From: Rhodocollybia butyracea
Taxonomy: Eukaryota; Basidiomycota; Agaricomycetes; Agaricales; Omphalotaceae
DNA: 64,000 nucleotides
Direction: 5' to 3'
NCBI GenBank assembly: GCA_015501585.1
Contig: JADNRY010000213.1
Coordinates: forward strand, 41,006-105,005
Below are positions 1 through 8,228 of the stretch, piece after piece. Under the pieces are notes generated by a model. That model made no database searches, was not told the DNA's origin, and saw only the letters and a program-made list of their open reading frames with translations. How positions within the stretch are numbered: the stretch's first letter is position 1; every line of letters starts with the position of its first letter. The position numbers were made by a program, and so were the translations under genes.

Positions 1-5
1 TGGAA

Positions 6-971
6 GTGTATTGGAACCGGAAATGCGGCGGAAGCGGGTTATGTAATGGTAAGCGGGAAATGTTGGCAGTCTGTATATGCCTAGGGCATGACAGAATTCA
101 ACAGCTGCTAGTCAACTTTAAGCAGCTCTGGGAACAACATGGTCTTTCCGTGGCTGGTAGGGATTTGGCAGAGGCAGTGGTGCAGGATTCAACATTAAGA
201 TGTTGCTGGGCAGTGAAGGAAGAAGGTTTCCAGGCAGAGGTCTGTTTTCAGATGATAGAGTCTATTAAGAGACTGGGAGAAGAGTTTGGGATGGAACTGT
301 CCAAATCTCAAACACCACCTCCTGCTCCAAGTTCTCCATCACCTTTGACCGCTCCTACTGCCTCATCACCGGCTCCCATGCTTGCTTCAAACGCATTGAA
401 CACATTAAAATTGTCTCCACATGCTCTGACATTGGTTTCACCCTCCAAACCCACTTCCCCTTCATTTTGACTCCAACCAACCTCAGAGTTTGCACGGGAG
501 GTAGCTGAACTGCGGAAAGCAGGCCGGAAACTCAAAGTATTCATGGATGAACATGTCATGGGGCTCGAACACACAGCTGGCACACCACCAGCTCGTGTTC
601 ATCTCTCAAACACTCCAACCGAGTGTACACCTGTGCCTTATGTTGCCCCTGTGACTGCTGTTCCACCAACAGGCCTTCGTAAACGTGTCAAACACAATGT
701 GTATGGTGCGTTTGGTTTGCTTTTGCTTTGTTCAAGTCATTGCCCATCCCAATCTGGTACACTCATGCATCACCCTCACCATATTTGTGCTCCCAATCAA
801 TGCTCCCATTCATGGCACTGGAGATCTACTGTCTCCAATGTGCCACCACCATCTCAATCTGGACTTAGTGTCAGCATCCAGAGAATCCGGCGATTTTCAC
901 AGGACACTTTCTCTTCTTCTGCACTTATGGAAATTGCCAGCATACTACATCGTACATTACCTATTAGATGA
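6..971 (+). pseudogene. Unrecognised ORF broken by an in-frame TGA
   Basis: An open frame from position 6 is stopped by TGA at 468-470 but continues in the same frame to 971, so this reads as one coding region with a premature stop. The first part has a helical segment (RIQQLLVNFKQLWEQHGLSV) and then a Pro/Ser/Ala-rich linker. After the stop, a Lys/Arg-rich helical stretch (EVAELRKAGRKLKVFMDEHV) follows. Beyond about 700 the frame is low quality and may contain an intron. I do not recognise the family; the start may lie left of the window. It could be a decayed host gene or part of an old retroelement, since an LTR-like start follows at 1068. Confidence 0.35.
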
Positions 972-1067
972 CTGTATGTTTCTCTTTGTTATGTTTTCCC
1001 TTTTCCATCTTTCTCTTTTGTTTTTTTTTGGGTAAGATGGACCTGTGGGGTCAATCTAGGGGGCATG

Positions 1068-1546
1068 TGTAACGCCTATGGCACGTTCATTGCTGTTAGC
1101 GCCGATATTACATAATTAGTCTACTCTTATCCTTGTACCACATACTCATTTCAGTCTATTTCTCTAATAGAACAAGATCCTGCTCATGGTCTGAGGCATT
1201 AAGAGTCAGGGCTCTTACAGTGTTCCAAATTCCCTTCCAACCTCAGTAGTAGGCTCTGGAGTCTGGAAACAAAAATTATCAACAGTTTGTTGCACGCAAG
1301 GTCACACAAATTGAGCAGCTGCGCTTTTGCAGAACAACCAACATACTCAAGCTTGCTGTTCCATTGTCTTCAACACACCGTTGCTTGCTAAAATCATTAA
1401 CAATCTGGACATGAACAGTTATTGATGATAGTTGACTTCTGCATAGTATACATCCTGATATCTATCTACCTAAAATCCCAGACTCTGCCTCCAGACTCAG
1501 AGTGAGTACTTATACTCATGTCTTTAACACTCTACTTTTTGCGGTC
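1068..1546 (+). repeat. Possible solo or 5' LTR remnant (low confidence)
   Basis: A purine-rich run (CTAGGGGGCATG) at 1056-1067 is followed by TGTAACGCC, the same nine bases that begin the LTR-like block at 19,351 on the other strand. A polypurine tract directly before a TG start is what the left edge of a 3' LTR looks like. No second copy, right edge or target duplication was found in the window, so this is a suggestion only. Confidence 0.25.
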
Positions 1547-2052
1547 ATGTCAGACTCTTCCAGTGATCAGGCCACCACTGAAGCACTATCTTTCCAGTAC
1601 ATTGAGCAGACTTTGTATGAGGACCTCATGTCACCATTGATTCTATAGGCTCACCACCTATGCAACACTATCTTCCTCTGGTTAGATCGTCCTCTAGTCA
1701 GAGAGTGATGTATCTTGCTCATGCTAGGCTGAATGGCAGTTCTATTGTGTTATGTCTTTTTCCTCACACTCCCTATCAAACTTTGATTGATATGGTCCCG
1801 TTGACTTACTGGCAGCTCTATGATATTTATTCTGAGTCGCTACTGCATGCTTCTAACCCAAATCTTTGGGCTGGCCAGCACCCTCAGCCTCCCAGGACAA
1901 ACTTTGACAGACACAAGGTTTATTTTCCCTTTGTATTTGCTTGCATTGCCGCACTGCTTACTTGGTATATTGTATCCAGCTGCAGAAATTTGGCTCTTAT
2001 GAGGTGTGTTACTTTCAGTGCTGGTGATGCAGCAATTACAAGTCCTGAATGA
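1547..2052 (+). pseudogene. Unrecognised broken ORF, one frameshift
   Basis: An ATG at 1547 opens an acidic, Ser-rich start (MSDSSSDQATTEALSFQYIE) that stops at 1646-1648. The adjacent frame then reads on from about 1640 to 2052 through a fairly polar stretch and a hydrophobic segment near residues 85-105 of the second part. Together they look like one protein of about 165 residues with one frameshift. I recognise no domain. Its position just after the LTR-like block at 1068 would suit a degenerate retroelement gag or ORF0, but that is inference. Confidence 0.25.
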
Positions 2053-3842
2053 AATGAAGGCTTGTCCTTATGGCCGGTTTCACGTGAGAATTTGTCTAAA
2101 TTAGGCTTCCTCTTGTCCAAATTGGTTGACCTAATAAGGAGATTAGTTTAAATATATTTGGGATGTCAAAGTGTTTGTCATGTGACCTTGGGGTTTCCAT
2201 TCCAACCTCGTCAACATTCCATTTAATTTGACTTTGTTTCTCATTTTGCCTTGTGTGCTGCTGGAAGTGCAACTTTTATGAGTCCTGAATGTAGCGGATG
2301 CAGGAATTTGTGGTTTCTTTGTTCTTCGGCTATAATATCTGTGAGTTGAAATGTTCTTTGTGTTCTACTTTGCACACTGCTGCTTTTGCTTATAATTCTT
2401 TCTTCTCTTGCGCCTCAAGACTTCCCTACTGTTCATTTACACCTAACCCCCTCCTCTTCCCTTCCCTCCCTCTGATCTAGTACAACTACATAATCAGACC
2501 CTGTATCCAACCCGAACTCAATTATCTCCAGCTGCATTTCCCCACATACACCCAAAACAGGACATCAGCACTAGATAGAGCTAATTTAGATAATTCTGCT
2601 ATCCAACCTACCTCAACAAAAACATGATCAGATCTCTTACTCACACAGACACCTGGTCCTAGGGTGCTTGTCAGAGAGAGCTGGGCAAAGTGATTTCTGA
2701 CACTACCGTCATCAGGCAAAGCCAACACAAGTAGGCTGCACCATCAGATTGATGCGTGCTAGTACGGATACCCTGGGTTGGTAGTTCTGTATGTATTTCA
2801 GGCTTGTACAAACACTGATCTAGATATCAATGTAGAGGTGGAAAGGAAGAAAGAGTTGATTGTTGAATTTGAGGGGATGTCAATGATGTCATATAGTCCA
2901 TTACATATGTAGTGCATTCTGTGTAAGTTTTTAGTTGTGTGAGGATGGCGGTAGTCCCTGATGCATTGAAAGTTAGGTTTGAGGAGTGCAAAATGATGTT
3001 AGTCCAGGTCTCTTTAATTTTACAAATGTTGGGCATACAAAGATTATATACACTGTAGCTTTGATGCTCTGTACTGCACACTGTGGAATGGCTTTTATCA
3101 GCTCTTATCTCCTGAACTTCCAAGTTCCCCTTCCCCTGATCTTCAAAGTGCATAGAAGTTTCCGTACATGTAAAACAACAGGACTCGTACCTGCCACACG
3201 CTTGGCGTGATGGCCCACACTTGCAAGTGAAATGTATGTCGGTCATTCCCCAATGAAATTATAAATAACTTGACTCGGAACTGTCTGCCCTAGTACTTTC
3301 CATCTTGAGGGTTTATGCACTCTTTGGTCAGAAGCAGTCACTGCTTATTCTGCTCTGCCCATTCATCATTATGGATGTCATTGGTGCTATCCTGGTATGC
3401 TCTTTATTGCAAGTTTGAAGTACTACATTCAGATTGTGTTGCTCTATGTAGTTGTGGTTCTCATTTTCAGTGATCACCAGCCAAGGATCAGGTCTTGAGC
3501 CGTTCATATCATGTTTGGTTAATGTGGGCTTTGAGTTTGAAGTGTCAGTACTTACATTTCTTCCTATCAGTCCATTGTATTGATTTAATACTAGTTGTGA
3601 GTTGTTTATTCACTGGCGAGATTGCTCCTTGAAGTGAATCAATCTACATCCTTGTTGTATATTGCCAATGTGGCAACTCCAGAGATTAGTTAGCCGGATC
3701 GGTATGTACCAGTACATATGTCCATTGTCCTTACTCATTGCATTAGCAATAGTATACAGTATGTACAGTATATAAGCTTGCATGTAGTACCGTAGTACTC
3801 ATGCGTTTGCGAGGTATCTAATACCTTGTTCAACCGCACTAA
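2053..3842. other. No supported gene
   Basis: AT-rich sequence with only short ORFs on both strands (longest 139 codons, 2827-3246 minus, without a recognisable motif). The last part should be downstream flank of the minus-strand gene ending at 3843. I see no LTR, TIR or RNA gene here. Confidence 0.5.
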
Positions 3843-3872
3843 CTACTTGTGTTGGATCCCAGGACTGACCGC
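3843..3872 (-). pseudogene. 3' end of the disrupted gag-like gene (other part at 17,981-18,930)
   Basis: If the Ty3 element and one copy of its ACCG target duplication are taken out, the minus-strand reading frame arriving at 17,986 runs straight on here for about eight residues (VSPGIQHK) to a TAG at 3843-3845. This clean continuation supports both the target duplication and the view that the element landed in the last codons of an existing ORF. Confidence 0.6.
3868..3872. repeat. Target-site duplication, left copy (ACCGC)
   Basis: ACCGC directly precedes the 5' LTR; ACCGG (17,981-17,985) directly follows the 3' LTR. Four of five bases match, so this is a 4-bp duplication or a 5-bp one with one change. 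Joining the flanks over one copy restores an open reading frame. Confidence 0.6.
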
Positions 3873-4475
3873 TAATACGCCGGTTTTCTGGCAAGGCCTG
3901 TATAATCTAGATATTGCTATGTTAGGCTTATCTGCATTGTACATTGTATACTAAGGGCTATAGTGAGTCCCGCACTGTTAGCCAAAGCTGATAGGAAGTC
4001 TATTGTACCCACTGAGTTGCATTTTGGATGGTATAAGCATTTGCCACATTCTGTACTCAAACCCAAGTCCTATGCGAGTGGACATAAAACTAGGAAATAC
4101 TAGTGATCACTCAATATGAGGCTAGACTTACTTGATGCATACTCAAGGGAACTGCATTCACACACAAGTTCACAAGTGGAGGTGTTAGTTCAACAGAGAC
4201 ATACTTGGCTATTTGCTAGATAATGTTCATGGACATAAATGATTGGCTTATATATATATCATTTCAGTCAGCATAAAGTCTGCTGAATCATACAACATCT
4301 GAAAGGCTTACTGATCATACTTGAAATGATGACTGATACATTTCAAGTGATTTAAATCAACAAACATGATTACTCATATACCCTATACCCACTTACTAAG
4401 GCTACTTTCATTACTCATCTCAGTTTCTCCTGCTTACTGTACACATGTATCCATTTATGGTAATACCCCGAAAAT

Positions 4476-4486
4476 GTATAAAAGGG
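4476..4486 (+). promoter_or_regulatory. Candidate LTR promoter TATA box
   Basis: GTATAAAAGGG lies about 560 bp before the LTR end and recurs in the 3' LTR near 17,350. It is the only strong TATA-like motif in the LTR and fits a retroelement pol II promoter. Start site unproven. Confidence 0.45.
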
Positions 4487-4732
4487 ATCACCACTTGAGG
4501 TGCATCCCCAGGTTTTGACTCCCAGTTGATCCTCACAGACTTAGTAACCTCGTTGTGTTTGCCCTGAAGAACACTCTATTCTTAGTGACACTGTGTAACT
4601 ATTACACAGCAAGCTGAATCTAGTTTACAGTTCTCTCTGCTCAGTACATCAGTGGTTCTAAATCTAGAAACCCCATTGGCCCACTTCTCTATTGTGAGAG
4701 TGTGAATTGTGACAAGTCATATTGTTGACTTA

Positions 4733-4840
4733 TTGTTTGGACATTTGGTCCCATTGTTGAAAGGCGCTTGGCCTATTGTTTGGACGCTTGGTCCCATTGT
4801 TTGGACATTTGGTCCCATTGTTGGAATTGGCACTTGGCCC
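4733..4840 (+). repeat. LTR minisatellite, short allele
   Basis: Head-to-tail copies of a 21-22 bp unit close to TTGTTTGGACATTTGGTCCC, with degenerate forms (TTGAAAGGCGCTTGGCC). The 3' LTR has one more 64-bp (three-unit) block at the same place (17,607-17,778). Confidence 0.9.
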
Positions 4841-5045
4841 TTCTTTGTTTTAAGAAGTAAATCTAGAAACAACCCTACACTTAGTACATACTTTGTGGAA
4901 AGAAGGTCCCCCTTCTCTAAAAAGCTTGGTCAATACAATTCACGGAGGAATCCTTGACAACTCTTAGTAAAAACTCGCACAACTAAAAACGTGCTGATAA
5001 GACAGTTGTTCATTACAACAGTTGAACCAGTACAGATGTAATATC

Positions 5046-5063
5046 TGGAGCCCACCGCGAGGG
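5046..5063 (+). other. Primer-binding site
   Basis: TGGAGCCCACCGCGAGGG begins three bases after the LTR. TGG at this place pairs with a tRNA 3' CCA, as expected for minus-strand priming. I cannot name the tRNA from the sequence alone. Confidence 0.6.
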
Positions 5064-5200
5064 CTTACTTTGGATTGCTATTGCTACTTCATTTGGCTTT
5101 TTGGTCTAGGATTCAATCTAAAACCACAACCCAAAAGTACAGAGTACTATATTCTAGAACTCACAAGTACACAAAAACTGGAATCTAGAATTAGAACTAG

Positions 5201-5863
5201 CTATCTTTCAAAATTAGCAGCTCTTCTTCAGTTCCATCGGGATCATCTAGAATCTCTAGAAGCTCCCAGAACCCTCTAGTCTCTTCTGTGGATAACCCAG
5301 AAGCACTACTTAGACAGAGCAGAACCCCTACTCTGCACAAAAGAAAGAAACTTCAGCCATACACTGAAGAATCTCTCAATACAGATCCAGCATCTGTGGT
5401 TCAAAGACAATCTTCTGTACAACCAGAAAATATCAATTTACCATTAACACCTGTTGGCTTAAATATTAGACACATGCCTAATACTACTATCGCAAATTTA
5501 ATGAGTCTGCCTTTTACTATTGAAGCTGCGGCACAGACCCAGATCAAAAGTGATAAACTACCCACAAAATCCAAAAGAGCACCCGAGTTTAGCAAGGATG
5601 ACCCAAACAACCTTGTACCTTGGTTAGCTGAAGTGGAAAAGTATTTCATCCTTGCGGATGTTACTGAAGATACTGCAAAGAAGTTTCTTGCTTTAACATG
5701 GATGGATTATAAAACAAGACAAGAATGGATGGCTGATGAATCAGTGAAAACTGGAGGCTGGGATGCTATGAAAGCATCTCTGATGAAAGGTTATCCTGAA
5801 TCTTCAAATCATGAGAGAGGTTCAAAATACCTTTACGGCAATTGGTTGAAGAAAACAGCTTGA
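5201..5863 (+). CDS. gag: Gag, N-terminal part (frame 1)
   Basis: The frame is open from 5201 without an ATG; a GTG stands at 5288 and the first in-frame ATG is only at about residue 62 counted from there. True initiation is therefore unclear: non-AUG, a leader splice or a lesion. The product is Pro/Thr/Gln-rich, then shows the typical fungal Ty3 Gag stretch where a chain is said to be collected and filled (APEFSKDDPNNLVPWLAEVE, about residues 97-116), the start of the capsid-like helical region. It ends at TGA 5861-5863; the rest of Gag continues in the -1 frame from 5815. No canonical slippery heptamer lies in the overlap, so this break is more likely a one-base deletion than programmed frameshifting. 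Confidence 0.75.
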   Translation, partial: LSFKISSSSSVPSGSSRISRSSQNPLVSSVDNPEALLRQSRTPTLHKRKKLQPYTEESLNTDPASVVQRQSSVQPENINLPLTPVGLNIRHMPNTTIANLMSLPFTIEAAAQTQIKSDKLPTKSKRAPEFSKDDPNNLVPWLAEVEKYFILADVTEDTAKKFLALTWMDYKTRQEWMADESVKTGGWDAMKASLMKGYPESSNHERGSKYLYGNWLKKTA

Positions 5864-6933
5864 TCCCTAGAAAGGCCTATCAAAAGTTGGCTGCCTATAT
5901 CAGAGCCTTTAATCTTGAAGCTGAAAAACTCATGAAAGCACCTGCGGTACTTTCCAACTCTGAGGCTATTAAACATTTCCTTCATGCACTGGAGGATAAG
6001 TTTAGAGATCAGATTCTAGAAAATGTGGAAGCAGAGGCAGCTAATCTGGCTCTTGACCAACGAAGACCAGAGGATCCGTACACCTTGAAAGAAGTTATTC
6101 AATGTGCACAGAACCTTGGCAAATCATATGTAGGTGGAATGTATTCTATGGAAGAAGGCCTAGGAGGATATAATAGTGATGCTTCCAATAGCAGAGCATT
6201 TCCTAAATCTAGAAATGGACCTTCTATCAAAAATGAACACAATGATGAATGGGGTCATAAAGTATCACTGACTAGTGACAAGCATGATCTTGACATCAAA
6301 AGACTTGATCAAAAGGTAGAGACCTTTCTCCGAGAGGATAGGTCTCAAAAACAGACTATTTCTGAGCAGTTGGAAAAGCTAGTAATGATGGCTTCACACA
6401 GTAACTCACAACTGGGGATGAATGTTAATCAATTAGCAAGCCTGCCACCAATGTCTGCACCTAGATTAAGCAAGTTTAATAAGCCAGTCTCGGCTGAGTA
6501 TTTGTGCTTTTTGTGCAATGAACCAAGTCACCGGATGAATGATTGTCCTCATCTAAAGAATTTCCTAGAAAAAGGTTGGGTAGTTCCAAGGAATGATGGT
6601 ACAAACCAAGTGATGATGAAAGATGGTGGATTTATACCTCGTGAAGATGGTAGAGAATCTAGAAAAGACAAGATTGAGAAGATTGCTCGAGAAAAGGGGT
6701 GGGACCAGCCTAACCAAGTTCTTTTCTATGAAGAGGAGACTGGACCTGAAGCTGTGTTCTATAGTCAACCTACCGAGTCAAACTCTAGGTCTGGGTCATC
6801 AAATAATCCCATGCTTCAGCTGTTAACTAGCATTAACAGTAAAATGGAACAGTATGAAACAAGACTGGGAAATTATGAAGCTAGACGAGATGATGATATT
6901 CGGATTTTCAATCAAGGTTCAAAAAACTTGTAG
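5815..6933 (+). CDS. gag: Gag, C-terminal part with CCHC zinc knuckle (frame 0)
   Basis: Continues the capsid region in the -1 frame (LIPRKAYQKLAAYIRAFNLE), with a charged helical linker, then one retroviral-type zinc knuckle at 6504-6546 (CX2CX4HX4C: CFLCNEPSHRMNDC), which in this family binds genomic RNA for packaging. The C-terminus is charged and probably coiled. It stops at TAG 6931-6933, four bases after the heptamer A AAA AAC (6921-6927), the classical shift site into the protease frame. Start given is where the frame opens, not an initiation codon. Confidence 0.82.
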   Translation, partial: ERFKIPLRQLVEENSLIPRKAYQKLAAYIRAFNLEAEKLMKAPAVLSNSEAIKHFLHALEDKFRDQILENVEAEAANLALDQRRPEDPYTLKEVIQCAQNLGKSYVGGMYSMEEGLGGYNSDASNSRAFPKSRNGPSIKNEHNDEWGHKVSLTSDKHDLDIKRLDQKVETFLREDRSQKQTISEQLEKLVMMASHSNSQLGMNVNQLASLPPMSAPRLSKFNKPVSAEYLCFLCNEPSHRMNDCPHLKNFLEKGWVVPRNDGTNQVMMKDGGFIPREDGRESRKDKIEKIAREKGWDQPNQVLFYEEETGPEAVFYSQPTESNSRSGSSNNPMLQLLTSINSKMEQYETRLGNYEARRDDDIRIFNQGSKNL

Positions 6934-8228
6934 CTCCGATGAAAGGCCCTAGTGAACGATCTTTAAGATCAAGTAACAGAACTCGAAACCTGGAGGAAAG
7001 CACAAGAGAAAAGCAACCTGAAAAACATAATTTAAAAATGGATGGAATTATAATTGAGAGGCCACCTAGTTCCCATAAGGATCTATACATGCCACTCACT
7101 TCTACAAATGAGACCAATGAGGACAATCCAGAGGAACAGGCATTAGACATTACAGAAAACACATCAAATCCTAGACTAGAAGAGTCAAGGCCATTTGATA
7201 AAGTTCAACCTTTGGATGTCAGACCAATTCCTAGGAACACCCCAAGGGAGACACCACCTCATAAGCAAGTAAGATTTGAAGAGGAAAGAGGTCCAGCTTA
7301 TAAGCTAAGAAATGAGCTATTCCAACCTGGGCTAGAGGATGAGCTGGCAGAGAAAATCTTGAAAAATGAAGTCATACTCACGGCTGCACAAGTAATCCAG
7401 TTGTCAACAAAGGTTCAGAATGCTGTTATCAGAAAGAACAAGAACAAAAGGGTACCAGTTCAGAAACTGAAAGCCTATGTTCAAACTATTCCTGATGAAG
7501 AGTTACTGCATTCCCAAAACTCTGAAATATCAGAAGAATGGGATAAACCGGCACAATGGATCAATATGCTGGATCTAGCACCCATTGTAGACTCATTTGA
7601 TGTCTTGTTACAAGATGAAGGAGATCTCAAAGCAGGATCAATTGTACAGCGAGATATAGTAGACATGTTTAAACAGGATTTATCAGAAGATGATCCTAGA
7701 AAAACTATCACTATAGTTGCCAGAAGTTCTGACGGACTTCGTGTACTTTATCCTAGCATTAGTGAAAGTGATCAAAAAGTTGAAACAGTTGTGGATAGTG
7801 GTTCACAAATTATTTCAATGGACAAAGCAGTGGCTGTTGGATTAGGAATGACATGGGACCCCAATACTGTTATACATATGGAGAGTGCCCATGGTCAAGT
7901 ACAACCAACTGGTGGTTTAGCAAGGAATGTGCCATTCAAGTTTGGAGAGATTACTGTGTACTTGCAAGTTCACATTATCAATAAAGCTCCTTACCAAGTA
8001 CTACTCGGAAGACCTTTTGATGCATTAACAGAAAGCTCTGTCAAGAGTTTCAGTAATGGTGAAACAGAAATCACTATAAAATGCCCAAACACAGGTATCC
8101 AGTGTACTATGCCTACATATCCTAGAGGAAAACCATATCAGTTGAAATACCCACATATGCCAAACTTGAAACAACCTGAGGCTGCGAGTCTGGACACTGA
8201 ATCCAAGAAGGATGATATAAATTTTTAA
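6894..8228 (+). CDS. pro: Aspartic protease domain (pro) of the Ty3 element
   Basis: The frame opens at 6894, overlapping the end of gag by 40 bases; an ATG also exists at 6939 but frameshift entry at 6921-6927 seems likely. The first 250 residues are polar and probably linker. The retropepsin core begins near 7780 with VETVVDSGSQIISM: DSG is the catalytic Asp motif. A later hydrophobic segment ending VLLGRPFD is the conserved LLGxPF element of Ty3 proteases. The enzyme works as a dimer and matures Gag and Pol. The stop TAA (8226-8228) directly follows the heptamer A AAT TTT, giving -1 access to pol. Confidence 0.85.
6921..6927 (+). promoter_or_regulatory. -1 ribosomal frameshift heptamer A AAA AAC (gag to pro)
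   Basis: In the gag frame the codons read TCA AAA AAC TTG TAG, giving X XXY YYZ exactly in register. The protease frame is the -1 frame. The same heptamer is the well-known gag-pro shift site of mouse mammary tumour virus. A downstream stem or pseudoknot was not worked out. Confidence 0.72.

Larger units (their letters stand above)
3873..5042 (+). repeat. 5' LTR of the Ty3 element (1170 bp)
   Basis: Matches 16,747-17,980 base for base as far as I can follow, except one T/C near the right end (5037 versus 17,975) and the absence of one 64-bp repeat unit. It starts TAATACGCC and ends GTAAT rather than the usual TG...CA. TATAAAAGG at about 4478, in GTATAAAAGGGATC, is a plausible TATA box, placing the U3/R boundary shortly after. 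Confidence 0.92.

Noticed and set aside
5022..5279. 85-codon ORF in the Ty3 leader as a coding region
   Set aside because: Starts with TTG within the LTR edge, spans the PBS and has no motif; likely non-coding leader.
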